Below are positions 1-13,600 of a DNA stretch of 64,000 nt, one piece after another. A program made the translations under genes and the position numbers. Source of the DNA: Parus major (taxonomy: Eukaryota > Chordata > Aves > Passeriformes > Paridae); the NCBI RefSeq assembly GCF_001522545.3, contig NC_031779.1:1040159-1104158 (forward strand), read 5' to 3'. Each line of letters opens with the position of its first letter. The first letter of the stretch is position 1. A model generated the notes under the pieces. It was not told the origin of the DNA, ran no database searches, and worked only from the letters and a program-made list of their open reading frames with translations.

Positions 1-1581
1 GTAAATTATCTCAGCTGGAACCTGCACCCACTTCTGTGTCCTTAATTATTACTTTTTAGGTCCTTTGCTATTTACAAAGCCTCCAATGCTCAGTTTCCAA
101 GCCATACAAACACAAAGTTAATATTATTTATGGGCTCTGGGCATGGGTTTCACCTCTTAATTTGTCTAGTTTCATTTATGATTTGCCAAAAGATGATAAT
201 ACTCAAAGCAAAGTTCTTGAAGATTTTGACCTGGTGATGTTGATTGGGGCAATCAAAGAATTTGATAAGCAAAAAACCAGTGGATTATGGGCTCTGGTTA
301 GTCATGGCATGACTAATAATTTAAATTCCAGTACTTTGATATATTGTTATAATACTATACATTTTCAAGGTGATATTTAATATGTCTTGAAGCCTAGGTA
401 TGGGGTAAAAAAATTGAGATTTATAATTCATACTAAATTCAAATTGTTTTCTCATTCTTCAGTAAGTTTGGGTCCAGAATTGCAGGAGAGATGCTTTGTC
501 AGCCGATTTGTTTTATTTTAGCCCTGGGAATTGAGCTGCCACGTGCTGTGATTTATGTAATAACCAGCATGTGCTTGGGTGAGGAGCTCCCCAGCTGCCC
601 AGGGCTGGGATTTGTGCACATCCCATGGGCACATGCCACTCCTCAGGGAGCATTGTAAGGATAACATGCAGGAGTACACTTAGTTTTGGCTGCAGCTGGA
701 AAGGAAATTCCATTAATTGCAATACTTACCTGTATGGCCTGTATAAAGCTGTATTCCATAGTAGGATTTAAACCAGGAATGCCACAAAGGGTGTGTTAGC
801 TCAGCTTTATATTTGGATATATTGGGAAGACACTTCATAGCTAAAACACATTTTTAGAAGTGCTCAGCAATCCATAATTAAGTTATTTTGGATAACAGCA
901 CTTAGACTGGGCAGTCTGCAAATGCCAGCTGGGACTGGTGTGCCCAGGAGAAAAGTGGTCACTGTGCTTGTCAAGGGTTCCCATCAGTCAGTTTTCCTCT
1001 GCTCTCCCAGCTCCAAGCAGACTGGAATTAATTTAAAGTCCGTGTTGTGTACTCTCCTAGTGATGCTGCATTCAAATCAACTTTGTTTTTATGGCAAATA
1101 GATTAAAAACCCATTAATTTTTAAGCTGAAGCTGTAGCATTCCACTGAAACCCAGCTAACATGGGACTTCCCAAAGTTATTAGCCACACAAGGGTTGTTC
1201 TGGAGCTTTTTAAAGGGATTTGTCACAAAATGTGCATGTTTTATGTAAATTAACTGATTAAATTACTTGCTTTGTTTCTTGGGCTCTTCAGGAAAGTGTT
1301 TTTATTTAAAAATCCTCACACCAAGAGGTTCAGTTTTTTTGAACTGCATGAGCTTTCTGTTTCTGAAGCTAATATATTTATATATATGTTTATATATTGA
1401 ATAGAATGAATGCAGTTTTCATAATAATAAATGATCTAACAAATAAATAGAGAACAGGTAAGTACAACAAGCACATGCAAGTGTAGAAGGATGAATCAAA
1501 CCTATTTGTTTTAACTTACTGGCAGTGTATAGAAAAAACAAGATTTCTGCTACAATTTTTCTGTTTCTTCCCATCCCACAG
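1..1581 (+). other. ARIH1 intron (5' part of it outside the window)
   Basis: AT-rich intronic sequence ending at the CACAG acceptor before 1582. I looked for the preceding ARIH1 exon (RING1 end, GCDILVDDNTV-like) on + and did not find it. An AT-rich low-complexity patch lies at about 1370-1400. Nothing else recognised. Confidence 0.8.
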
Positions 1582-1648
1582 GCGTCTGATCACAGATTCC
1601 AAGGTTAAATTAAAGTACCAGCATTTAATAACCAATAGTTTTGTAGAG
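1582..1648 (+). CDS. ARIH1: ARIH1 coding exon: linker between RING1 and IBR
   Basis: 67 nt: one base completing a split Met codon, then 22 codons reading [19 protein letters not shown] and onward to FVE. Acceptor follows TTCCCATCCCACAG; donor GTGAGT. Equivalent to human residues 247-268. By the usual 14-exon model of the human gene this would be about exon 6 (from memory). Confidence 0.94.
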
Positions 1649-4600
1649 GTGAGTTTTTATTTGAATTTTTTAATGCCTCATAGGTTGTTTTTGTCTCACA
1701 CGTGTACCCAGCCAGAGGCTGGAGACTTGTTTAGAACTGCAGAGCAGGTTTTTTGCATAGTCTCTAATCTGGTGTGAATGCAGGGGCTGTTTTATGGTCC
1801 TTTGCCTTACAGGGATGGTTGTAGGAAAATACAAAAAAACCTGTAGGACAAAAGACCTAAAGAGACTGGAAGAGCTGTTGCTTTATATCTGGGCTCTGAG
1901 AAGCAGAATTACGTAGTTACAATAGTTACATAATAGTTATATAATATTTATGACTCTTGAATGTTACCTGAGATACTTTACATTGAAAACCAGGAAATGC
2001 TGTAAACAAGAACATGCCTTAAACATATTGCCAGTTGAAGTAAAAGTGCTTTAGCAAAATGCTAACAGTTTCAGAGCCTCAAAATAAACTTGGAGAAGGA
2101 TGCTTTGCAAGATGTTTGCAGTGTCCCAGTTTCCCAGTTGTGTGGGTTCAGCCGTCCTGTGGAGCCCAGGGTGGAAGCTGTTACGGGATCAAGCTTTCAG
2201 TCCCTGCCAGAAGTGATGGGTGCAGGGGTTTGGCTTTAGCTTCTGAGCTGTTTGCATCCACGACAAAGGGATGCAGGGCAGGAGCTGTCCTTGAGGAGCA
2301 CATCCTTCCTGTGTGATGTGGGGTCTGTGCTTTGTTTCACAGTGTAATCGACTGTTAAAGTGGTGTCCTGCCCCCGACTGCCACCACGTCGTTAAAGTCC
2401 AATACCCGGATGCTAAACCCGTGCGCTGCAAATGTGGCCGTCAGTTCTGGTAAGAGCCAGCAAGGAAAAGTTGCTGATGCTGCTTTGTGCTTACTGCCCT
2501 GCAAGTGTGTTAGTGTGTGTTCATGGAGTCCCAGGCTGCTTTGGTTCGGGAGGGACCTTAAAGGTGATAGAGTTCCAGCCCCTGCCATGAGCAGGGACAC
2601 CATCCACTATTCCAGGCTGCTCCCAGCCCTGTCCAGCCTGGCCTTGGACTCTTCCAGGGATGGGGTGACTTTTCTAGAAACCAGTTTCAGTGTCTCACAG
2701 CTCTCACAGTAAAGGATTTCTCCCTAATAATTCCATCCAACTCAGTCCTCTGGCAGTGGGAAGCCATTCCCCCTTGTTCTGTCAACTGTTTTGAAGTGGT
2801 CCTTGAGGGATTTCAGGATTGAAGGGGGGGGGGATGTGTTTGGTTTCCTTAGGACTGGCTTTGAACAATCCAGAAGAAAACTTACGCTGTTTAATTACAA
2901 GTATAATCATTTTCCCTGTTTTCTTATTTTCCTTTTCTTTCCCTTACAGCTTTAACTGTGGTGAAAACTGGCATGATCCTGTTAAATGCAAGGTGAGCAC
3001 CTCAAGGGTCTTGTCAGAATCTGTGTTTTGGAAAAGTTTAAAATGAATTTATGTACAAGACTTAGCAATGAAGCTCAAGTTTTTGTGGCTGCCCATAGAA
3101 TGATAGATGTTCCTGAGCTGTGAGGTCCCCCCAGGGATCATTGAGCCCAGTTGTTGTTCCCAGCGGGGAGCAGAGTGGCTCACCTGTTTAAATCACAGGG
3201 TGAGAACCAGCAGTGAAATCCTACTGGGTGCCTTTACTGGCTGCCTCACCTTGTGAAGGAACACTGCCTCATCCGGGTAGGAATTGTCTGGAAGAGGAGG
3301 TTGTTACAGCCCTGTGATCCCCTACAGAGGAGTGAAAGTGCTTTTTGCATAAGGAGCATTTCTGTTTGAGTTCTTCCTGTAGGTGTTTGGTGCTTTGTCA
3401 GGCATTATCCCATGTACTGGAGGAACTAATTTGGTTTTGCTGGTTTGGGTTGGAAGGGACCCTAAAGATACCTAGTCCCTCAGCCTGCCATGGACCAGGA
3501 TACCTTCCACTAGCCCAGGTTGCTCCAAGCCCCATCTTTGAGCTGGAAATCCTTCCAGCTTTTCTGGGCAACCTGTACCCAGGCCTCCCACCCTCACAGG
3601 GATCAATTCCTTCCCAATGTCCCATCTATCCATGTCCTCTTGTAGTGGGAAGTCATTCCTTGTGTCCTGTCCCTCCAGGCCCTTGTAAACACACTCTCTC
3701 CATCTCTCTTGTAGTCTCCTTTCAGGTACTGGAATGCCACAATTAGTCACCTCAAAGCCAAATGTCATTATTTAAGAGTCAAACATGAAGTTTGTATTGG
3801 TTAACTTATTGCAGGAATGTTTGTGCCAGGGTGGATCAGGATGGGGCTGCAGGAACTGTCTGCCACTAAATTAGTGGCTGTTTGCACAGTTTTCCAGCAT
3901 CAACACTCCCCTGTTCCACGTGGCTGTGTGTACTTTTCCTTAATGTGAGCAGGTGTCTTGGGAACATTTGCAGTTCCTCCAATTGGAATTAATGCTCTTC
4001 TTCCATCGTTTTTCTGACAGTGGTTAAAGAAATGGATTAAGAAGTGTGATGATGACAGTGAAACCTCCAATTGGATTGCAGCCAACACAAAGGTGAGAGA
4101 AAGGTTTTCTCATATTTTATATAGAGATTTTGTACAGATTTGTTGGGTGAAAAGGATATCAGTCTAATTCCTTGCACTAGGATTGTATTTTCTATTCTGT
4201 ATTAAGAGCAAGCCGTAAAATCCACAGTACACTGAAGTGCTCTTGTCTGAAGAGTGAACAGGTGTTAATGCCTGGAATCAGGTGAGTTTCTTCAAGTTCA
4301 GTGAAGGAAAGTGCTTGGAAGAAACAGTTAATTGGACACCCAAAGGAAGCTCAAGATTTAAGTCTTTGGGCTCCTGTCTGGCACTGGTGGCTTCTCTAAG
4401 CAAATGCACGGCCCATTCTGTGTGTGGAACGTGTTACCACCAGCCGTGGCTCAGTTTGGCTGGGATCATTTACATCTGCCTTCAAATCCCTGGGATTGGC
4501 CTCCAGAGGAGCCTTCATTTCTGCTGGGCAGCATTCCAGGTGGAGACTGGCAGAACAGCTGTCTGGGATTTCATTATGTAAAGGTCTTCCTTCTACTTAG

Positions 4601-7600
4601 CCCAACTTTGCCTGAAACTTTAGCATTTGATCATTTTGAGACAAATTAAAACCAAGATTGTCATGGTGGTAAGGACCCAAAAGCAGAAGATCCCATGGGG
4701 GGTGAGGAGCAGGCCCGAGGCTCCCAGCTGAAGGAGGAAGGTGGGGAGGGAGTTAGGAAATGGCTGCTTTGTTTTCTTAGCTCTGTTGTGTAACTGGTTA
4801 ATGGCATTGTTTGCAGCAGCCTCGCTGCTTTCCGGGGCTGGCTGCCTGGTTTTCATCGAGCTGGAATGTTGTGTTATGGTGGCAGAGAAACCCCTGCTGT
4901 GCAGCTCAGACCGGGCTGGAGTGGGGCCTGCGGGCCCTGCTTGGAGCTCACGGTGTCACCAGAGGGAATTTGGCTGTGTCTCAGTGTGTTCCAAAGTGGG
5001 TCAGGGACTGAACCAGGTTTGTTTGGAGTTTGCTGGGTCTTCAGGGACTGATCTTATTAAACCTGAGGAAGAGCAGCCAATAGCTTGGAAAAGGCAGAGT
5101 GTAAGCACTGCTAGCCTTGGGCCTCACATATTTGGGACACTGGAACAGCCACAGCCCTGTTTTGCCTGTTAAAGCCCTCAGGAGGCTGATCTTGGGGTTC
5201 CCCATCTTGTGCCTGCCCTTGCCTTGGGAATAAGAAGATTTTTGGAGGTGGGGAACACCCATCAGGAGGGTGGCACCTGGCACCAGCCCTGCTTCTTCTC
5301 TGGTACCTCCAGTCTGGTGTGAGCAGCAGAGCTGTCCTTGGACATCACTATCTAACCTCCTTCCTCTAATACTGTTTCAGACATTCCTGCATGGGAATAC
5401 TTAGGAGCCCAGGCTGCAACAGGGACAAAAATTGCCATCAGGGTAATTACTCCAGACATTTGAGCAAGCCAACAGTCCTGGAGTCTTATGGCATCCATAT
5501 CCATTGAATTAGCTGAAGTTCAATATGGCATTCTTCTGTCTGAGCTGATGCTGGATTCAGTTGAGGGGAAAGTTGGCAGGAAAAGTAACCCACCCTTGTG
5601 CTGGTGTCTGCCTTGGGGAAGGTGGGAATCTCCAGCTTTGGCTGCTGGGATGTGTGCCCTGGGATCTTTGCAGCCTCTGGAGAGCCAGGTCAGCCTAGGA
5701 TCGTGGGGCTGCAGCCACCTCCCTCCTGCCTCAGTTCCCTGCTGATCCCTGACCCAAGGGCTGGCTGGGTGTGGGCTGTAGCCATAGACTGGGATGGGAA
5801 CCGTGCAGTTGGAATGTGTCCATCCCTCCTTTCTCTTGGTACTGTTCCTACAGGAAGGCAGGGCAGCCGTGTTTGGCGAGGCACAACTTTGTGCCTGCAC
5901 TGTTGGCTCCCTAAATTCTGTGTTGAATTTCATTCTGAAGAACCCAGAAAGGAATCATGTACCATCAGATGCAAAAATCCCCATTATCAGTGGGAACAGC
6001 TCTCCAAGGAATTCAGTTGTGACTACAGGCTCTGTTGCTGTTTCTGGCTTTTGGAAAGCGTGTTCTGGAGCCATCCAGGCGTGAGTCCTGTCCCATGTGG
6101 GCTCCTCTCAGGGAAGGAGACCGAGATGAAGGTGTAAAAGCAAAATACCAATCCTCTGGAATGTGGGCTTGAAATCTGGATAATCCTTTGCAACGGGAGA
6201 ATGTGAGATACATTTGTTCCGGCTTGTCCTGGGAGATGGAGTCGGAAAGGAAAATTAGGCAATTGTGTGAGAGAATAGAAAAGTGAAACCCAGCTGAATT
6301 GGGTTCTGTTCCCAAACTGGAATGATGTGATGCATTTTTTGATGAATTACGTAGAGTGGTCTGAATGAAAAACGAGGAGATTGGAGTAGTGAGTTCTGTG
6401 GTTTCTGATAGGATTTTTTTGTTCTTATGCATTCATTAACTTGCACTTAGGAGACCTAAATTCCTTCTACTTCTACAAAAGATATGGTCCTTGCAGCAGA
6501 GTGAGCTGGAATAAATGCCTTTTTTCTTAAAATAAGCTACTTTCACATGAGTTGAGCTTAACTAGATTAATTTAAGGTTGAGATAAGGCAATACAAGTTC
6601 TTTATCAAGCCTGTGATTCTCAGTCTTTTTGAGGAACGGGGTTGAATAGTCCAAGGATTTGCACATTTCTTCCTTTTTCAGTTTGCCTGACAAACTTGGG
6701 TTCTTCAGTAGGTCCTCTCTTGAGTTAAACTAGGAAGGTTTTGGTTATTTGGAAATAAAGAAACCACAGAGATCCATTACTTTTGTTAAGTGGACATTCA
6801 AAGGAGTGAAAAATAGAGAAAACTTGGATTTGTGCATTTATTTTGAGCTCCTAAGGTGAATTAAGACTATCTGAAAGTGGTCTTAAAGGAGGAGGGGAAG
6901 CCTGTTTGGAACCTGTCAGCGATGTTCATCTTTGCCTCTTGGATACCAAAGGGAAGAGGACAAAGCCGGTAAAGGTGCTGGCCTTCACACAAGGCTCTGC
7001 TTTTTATTGTGGAACTTCAGTTGGTGTCAATGAAAGTTGTTCATCTGATAGTGAAGAACACCCCAGCCTTGCTTCTTTGGCTCCTGGCACATCCCCATCC
7101 TTCCCTTCCAGGCCAGACAGAGCTTGAAGGGCTGATGGATAAACCAGGCACATTTTCTTCTCCAAAAAAACTAATGACTGTTTTTCTTCCCTGCACAAGA
7201 TAAAATGGCATGAGTCCACATCTCTCCCTTCTCTGGTCACTTAATGGCTGGACAAGTGCTCCCTCTGTACTTCTTGGAGCTTCTGCATTTGCTCTAATGC
7301 ATGGAAATTCTGGAATCCTCCTGGGCACCACAACCAAACTGTGCTCCTTCGTTTCCCACCGTGCCAGATCTGTGATCTCTGTTCTGCTAAAGGTGCCCAA
7401 ATTCCATCTCCCTTTCTCAGATGAACTGCTGTTTAAAGAAAACTGTTTTAAAAAAGATGTTTAAAAAAGTCTTGATCTGTGACTCTGGGTGTTAGAACGG
7501 TCTATTGTTTTGTGCTAGCCATAATTAAGTTTTTGGGTTTTGTTGAAATTCATTAAGAAAACCCTTTGGTTTTTGAGAATTCTTTTTGTGGGATGGGCTA

Positions 7601-10600
7601 GGGGTGAAGGTGTTGGTGTGAATGTGGCTGTGGGAGGCTGATGTCCACCAGTTCCTCTGGGAGTTCTGGAAAGGACTGATCTTTTTCACTTGCCCTGAAA
7701 TAAGAAACATGTTTCTATTTAACTTCCTGTTCATAAAAGAGCAGCTGAGGTTTATGGTGCTTTATATATGCATGGGCTTTTACAACAAAATCAGGATTGT
7801 TCTCCTTTGCCAGGTTTGCCCAGGCTTTTGTTTCCAAGCCCAGTACAGAATTGTTTGGAGTGGAACAATGTTAATGAGGTCACTTCTCTGTTGTGCTGTG
7901 GCTGATTATGTGCACAGTAATCTGCAGGTTTAGTAACTTGATTTGCTGCCTGTTGTTGCGTAGCTGTAATTCTCAGGGAGATCTTCCTTCCCTATCCTCA
8001 TTAATCTATAAATCTCTCCCACTTGTTGTGTTGGTGACTTGAGTGGTTACTACTTCTTTTTCTGCTGGTGTCCAGCATTTCTTTAGTATGTGCTTTTCAT
8101 GGCTTTAATTTTCAATAATATTCAACTTCACACTTTTCACTTTAGGGATCTGCACAGATGCTGTGTCACCTCCTCCTTGTGCTTTGCCAGACAGGAGCAT
8201 AAAGGCTTGGAAAGAATGGCATTCCCTGTGAGAAAAAGGCTGTAATGAGATCAGAAAATCATGGAATGGTTTGGGTTGGAAGGACCTTACATCAAGTTCC
8301 AGCCCTGCCATGGGCAGGGTCTCCTTCCACTGTCCCAGGTTGCTCCAAGCCCCGTCCAACCTGGTCCTGGACACTTCCAGGGATCCAGGAGCAACCACAG
8401 CTGCTCTGGGCATCCTGTGCCAGGGCCTGCCCACCCTTACAGGGAACAATTTCTTCCTAATATCTCATCTAACTCTGCCATCTGGAAGTGGGAAGCCATT
8501 CCCCCTTGTCCAAAGTCCCTCTCCAGGCTCTCCTGGAGCCCCTTCAGGCACTGGAAGGGTCTTTTTGTCCTAGTTTGCATTCCAGAGCTCAAAGCCCTGA
8601 GCACTGTGGACGCACTGGAAGGCTTGGTCCCACCTCAAAGACAGAAGGGCAGAATTTCCATGCTCCTGATGGTGCCTTGCTGGGGCTGAGATGGCCCTGC
8701 ATCCCTGTGCTGTGGCTGTGCCTGTGGCACCTCTCCAGCTTTGCAGATCACCTGGGAACTGCTCTCCCTCTCTTGCAGCCTGTGGGATTTTGTTCAGCAG
8801 GAGGGATCACCGCAGCTGCGTGGATCAGCTACGCCTCCCACGAGTGATGTCGGCACCTGATGGGAGGAGATGTGTCTGGAAGAACTGCACACCTCCACAA
8901 CCTCCTCTGAAAAACCACTCTGGCTGTGTGCCCCGGGGTCATCGTGCTGTGACAGGGACAGGGCCACTGTCTGTGCTTAGGCTGATGACCAGACTGAGCA
9001 GGAATCCACAGTTGGGCAGGACATTGCTGGCATAAACCTAAATTTGGTTCTTGACTTGGTGCAGGATTGGAAGAGGGAGGAGTGCTGCCTGGAAGAGGGA
9101 AATAGGTGCTGTACTGAGTGCTTTGCTTGAAGGAGGAAGCACTTGTGACTCTGAAGTTCACAGAACTGCACTGACTAACTGGTAACAAGCTTCCCTGGCT
9201 GAGTATCTGTCCTGTGGGCAGTCCTAGGGAACATGTTGGTGTTGTGCCCTTGAGGGGACCAGCACAGGAGCTACTGTGCTTCACTTACTCTGTTTGTAGT
9301 ACAGTTACTGAGTCTGAAGGACAAACACAGGTGACTGGGAAGAAGGCAGGTCTGGAAAATTCCTCTTTTGTGCTTTGTTGCTGCTTGATCCCAGTGGTTT
9401 GATGTGCAAATTCTCCTGTCCATGACAATACAAACTGGCAGACTCATATAAAATGCAGTAATAGTTGGGACACTCAGAGTGGGTGTACAAGAGCCTGGTG
9501 GATTGTGTCCTATATACAAGTAGCAGTTATGGAGTGATTGTGCATGTTGGTTTCTTCCTTTACTGAGAATTTATCTGAATGCCAGGGCAGGAACTGCTTG
9601 CTTTGGTAGCAAAGAGATACTCCAGACTGGGGAGGGGATTTCACATGCTTCTGACCCAAAAGCTGCAGCTGATTTTACAGGTGTGTGTATCTCTGGTTTG
9701 GATGTTTGTTATTGTATTATATATAAAAACTGGCTCATGCAGAAACTTCATGAAGGCTGGTGTGGTTGTGGGATGCGCTGGATGAGGAGCTGATTCAGCC
9801 TAAAACGGTTTTGGTTTTATTTACGCAGTTTTTTTCCTCTGTACTTTCTGCTTTGTTGATTTGTTAATTTCTAAGCTCATGGAGACCACGATATTGATGT
9901 TATATTTCCCAGATATTTCCCTGTGCAGAACTGCCCTTTGAGATACTCATACTTGTCAAAAGCCTTGCTCCTGAAAGGGAAACCCCATGTGAGCTTTTAT
10001 GGAAAAGTCTTCGGTGAGGTGTCACATGAAGGGAAAAAAGGGACCTGATGGGAAACATGGAAACACCTCAGGAAGAGAAGTGTCTTTTTAGCTGACAGCA
10101 GCTGCTTTGAAGCACACTAGAGTCTTGCTGCATGTTTTCAGCTCCTTTCTGGATGGCATGTTACAGCTCGGATTGGTAACAGCGTGATTCCGGCTTGGTC
10201 TCAGTCCCAGAGTGGTCCAGACACTTGGTGGTGAGGAAAGCCACATGCTTCCCAGGCTCTTAGAGACCACCCCTCTGCTGGGATTTTGGGGAAGGTCATG
10301 AAGTGACTCGCCCAGTGTCCCTCTGTGAGAGCAGCATAGATAAAATATGTTATTCCTTAAGTTTTTTCTATCTAACTGCTCCGGGTTTGGAAGTATTTTA
10401 AGGCCTGACTGAAGAGGATCTCGATGTCCAAAGGGAAGAATTAAATCATGTATTTCCCTTGACGTGCTCTGTCTGACTGCCATGGGAACCCTTCCAAGTT
10501 CCCCAGGCTGTTGGGGTTCCGTGCTTGCCCTGCTAACGGTGCTCTCTGTCCTGTGGACAGGAATGCCCGAAATGCCACGTCACCATCGAGAAGGACGGGG

Positions 10601-13600
10601 GCTGCAACCACATGGTCTGTCGGAACCAGAACTGCAAGGCGGAGTTCTGCTGGGTGTGTCTGGGCCCCTGGGAGCCCCACGGATCTGCCTGGTGAGTTCG
10701 GGAGCGTGCCTTGCTGGAAGGCGAGGAGGTCGTGGTGCAAACGGCACGGATTTGGACTGAAATCTGTGGAATCGGTGTCCCCGTTACAGGTACAACTGTA
10801 ATCGCTACAATGAGGATGATGCAAAGGCAGCAAGGGATGCACAGGAGGTGAGTCCATAACCTTTGGTGATGAGGGAGATCACCGGCCCTGTGGTGTGCTT
10901 TCTGTAAACCTACACATCTGCTCTGAAGGAATTCACGGATTCGGGCACAAATCCAAAGGACAGTTAAGTCTTTTGACTTTTAAGATAGGGATGGCTTTGC
11001 CTGGTATGTGCTACCTTTGTACATCCACAGCACACAAGTTGAACCATGCCCGTGGTGTTATTTTTTACAGCTGGTCTGTCAGTGTGAAGAAAATAAGATT
11101 AATGACTGTGTATTGAGTCATCTTGGTTCTTTTGCACTGTTTAGTACACCGTGCCTTTCCCCTGCTCTGTAATCAACCTGAGATTGCCCTCTTAGCACAA
11201 GCACAGTAATTAGAATTCCTTATTAGCAAAAAAAGAAACCCAACAAAACATCTTCTTCTCACTTTTGTCATGACACTGGAAGCATTTGAGTGCTGTACCT
11301 CGAGTTGAGAAGGCTGAAATACAAAAGTGATGAGGCTTGAGCAGTGTGATTGTAACTGCTTCCAAGGTTGGGAGTGAGGATGTCAGAGCTGTGCTGGGAA
11401 GTGCCCGAGGTGCTTCCCGGGGTTAGCGGGGCCGCGCCGAGCCATCTGCCCAACACGAGGGGAGAGGAGCCTCCTGTGGAAAGGAAGCTCGTTCTCTGCA
11501 TCAGGAAGAGCCTTGTGAAGGATTTAGTTCTTTTGCAACCATTACTTTGTTTTAACTATTTGTTTTCTTTCTCCCTAATGGGAATTAACACAGCGATCCC
11601 GAGCAGCCCTGCAGAGGTACCTGTTCTACTGCAACCGCTACATGAACCACATGCAGAGCCTGCGCTTCGAGCACAAGCTCTACGCTCAGGTGAAGCAGAA
11701 GATGGAGGAGATGCAGCAGCACAACATGTCATGGATCGAGGTGCAGTTCCTGAAGAAAGCAGTCGACGTCCTCTGCCAGTGTCGTGCCACACTCATGTAC
11801 ACTTACGTCTTTGCCTTCTACCTCAAAAAGAATAATCAGTCCATTATCTTTGAGGTAGGAGAAAATGGGGTTAGCAGGAATTCAGATTGCAAAACTGAGG
11901 AAATAAGATTTAATGCTTGGAGGCCTCTGGTCCCTGCTTCTACCCAAGTTAGTCTGGTTTAATATTCTGTTGTGCAAAAGTTAGAGGCTGTCTGGGCGTT
12001 ATGTAGGATTGTTTGCTGGAGGAGTCACAAAATCACAAAGCTGTGGCTGCCCCATCCCTGGAAGTGTTCAAGGCCGTGTTGGGTGGGGCTTGGAGCAACC
12101 TGGTCTAGTGGAAGGTGGCCCATGGCAGTGGGTGGAACCGGATGAGTTTCAATGTCCCTTCCTACCCAGAATCAGTCCGGGATTCCATGATATCTAGTCT
12201 TTTTTTTTATTTTGGTACTGATTCCAATTGCGCTGAAATAAAAATTTCCCACTTTTCTTTACCCCACCTCAAGCACTTCTTTTCTTTTGTCTTTACAGAA
12301 TAACCAAGCAGACTTAGAGAATGCTACAGAGGTGCTTTCTGGGTACCTGGAGCGAGATATATCCCAAGATTCGCTGCAAGATATAAAGCAGAAAGTACAG
12401 GATAAGTACAGGTTTGTGTTGGATTACTCCTTCCTCTCAAAGCTGCCAAGTGTTGCCATGCCCTGTGTCAGGTAGTGATTTGAGCACTTGCCAAGACAGT
12501 TTCTCCAGAGCCACATCCTTGGGAAGCTGTTTGCTCTTGGCTTTGTGCCACCCATTGTGATCAGCCAGTCCCTGGATATCCGAGAGCAGCAGCGCTGTCC
12601 CGTGCCAGCCCCGAATCCTCCCAGAGAGGCCCTCACGCAGATGCTGGCAGTGTGTTTTTGTGTCCCTGCTGGGAGCAGCTCTCAGGGGAGCTGACAGCCT
12701 GTGGGGAGAGGCTCCCAGCTCTGCCTTCCATCTGCTCTGCAGAGCAGGAGCTGGAAGATCCAGCCCTGGAGTGGAAAAAGTACTGTGTCCAGAAGCAGTG
12801 GCTCTCAGTACACTGCTGTTCCTGCACAGAAGGAGCCTGTGGGAATGGCCAGCACCAGGATGGGATCTGCAGAGTGAGGGCCAAAGAACAAGGAGTGACT
12901 CTGTTGTTCCAAGCTGCCAGCTTTGGCCTAGGAGGAGCTGCCAGCAAGCAATTGGCTCTTTTAATTGTCTGCTGGGTCCATTTGTGCAAAACGTGGGTGT
13001 AGGAAAGCTGTCCCTAAGGAAGAGGAGCCTGCCCAGCTGGGAAGGGGAGCAGGGGACTGGGGTCCAGGTGACACAGATGCCAGTGCTTTGTTCAGTCCCA
13101 GGGGACTAATTTCTGCACAGTGGAAAAGTACAAAGCTGAAAATGCAGATGAGTCACAGGATTAGGGCTTGCATTTCTGAGGCATTTTGCCAAAATCACTG
13201 AATTTGTTATGCCTGGCTTAGGGGGAAGAGAATATCCGAGGTAGGGTGAGCTGTAGGACTCAATGGACTAAGGGGCGTGGCAGGAGCTGTTAAGATTTGG
13301 TGGCTCATCCTGCCCAACTTCAGCAGCACAGCTTGGGCTGGACAGGACTTTCCTGACATTTTTTTTTTAAGACATTTTGTAATTTACCCTTTAAAGCCAC
13401 CATTAATTCGGTATTTCAGATGAAGCTGCTTGTTTATGTCAGTCCTCTGAACCTAGATGCTTTTGTAGGGATGAAATTAAAACCTTATGTAGCCTGAATT
13501 GCTTGAAAACAGTATCCCAAACCTGCATTTCTGGGAAGAAAGAATGCATCTGTCAAGCCCGTGCAGGTCCCTAATTAACCAGTTCAGTCATGTCTTAATC

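Larger units (their letters stand above)
1649..4020 (+). other. Three short ARIH1 introns
   Basis: Introns 1649-2342, 2450-2949 and 2993-4020. They carry two antisense CR1 fragments (listed separately). A segment around 3098-3200 weakly resembles another avian CR1 subfamily end. No other coding or RNA signal seen. Confidence 0.8.
10848..12298 (+). other. Two ARIH1 introns around the long Ariadne exon
   Basis: Introns 10848-11593 and 11855-12298. The second holds a sense-orientation CR1 3' fragment at about 12040-12192. The stretch 11380-11470 is relatively CpG-rich but carries no recognised element. Confidence 0.75.

Noticed and set aside
3098..3200. Possible second avian CR1 subfamily end ('gttcctgagctgtgaggtcc', 'gggatcattgagcccag')
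   Set aside because: Similarity is to a remembered consensus and is too diverged and short to support as a separate feature.
5598..6137. 179-residue open frame on + in the large ARIH1 intron
   Set aside because: Composition is that of random Ser/Gly/Cys/Trp-rich intronic translation, with no domain and no supporting splice sites.
8947..9000. TGATGA-like and CTGA-like boxes suggesting a C/D snoRNA
   Set aside because: Boxes are poorly spaced, there is no terminal stem, and no target-like guide could be justified.
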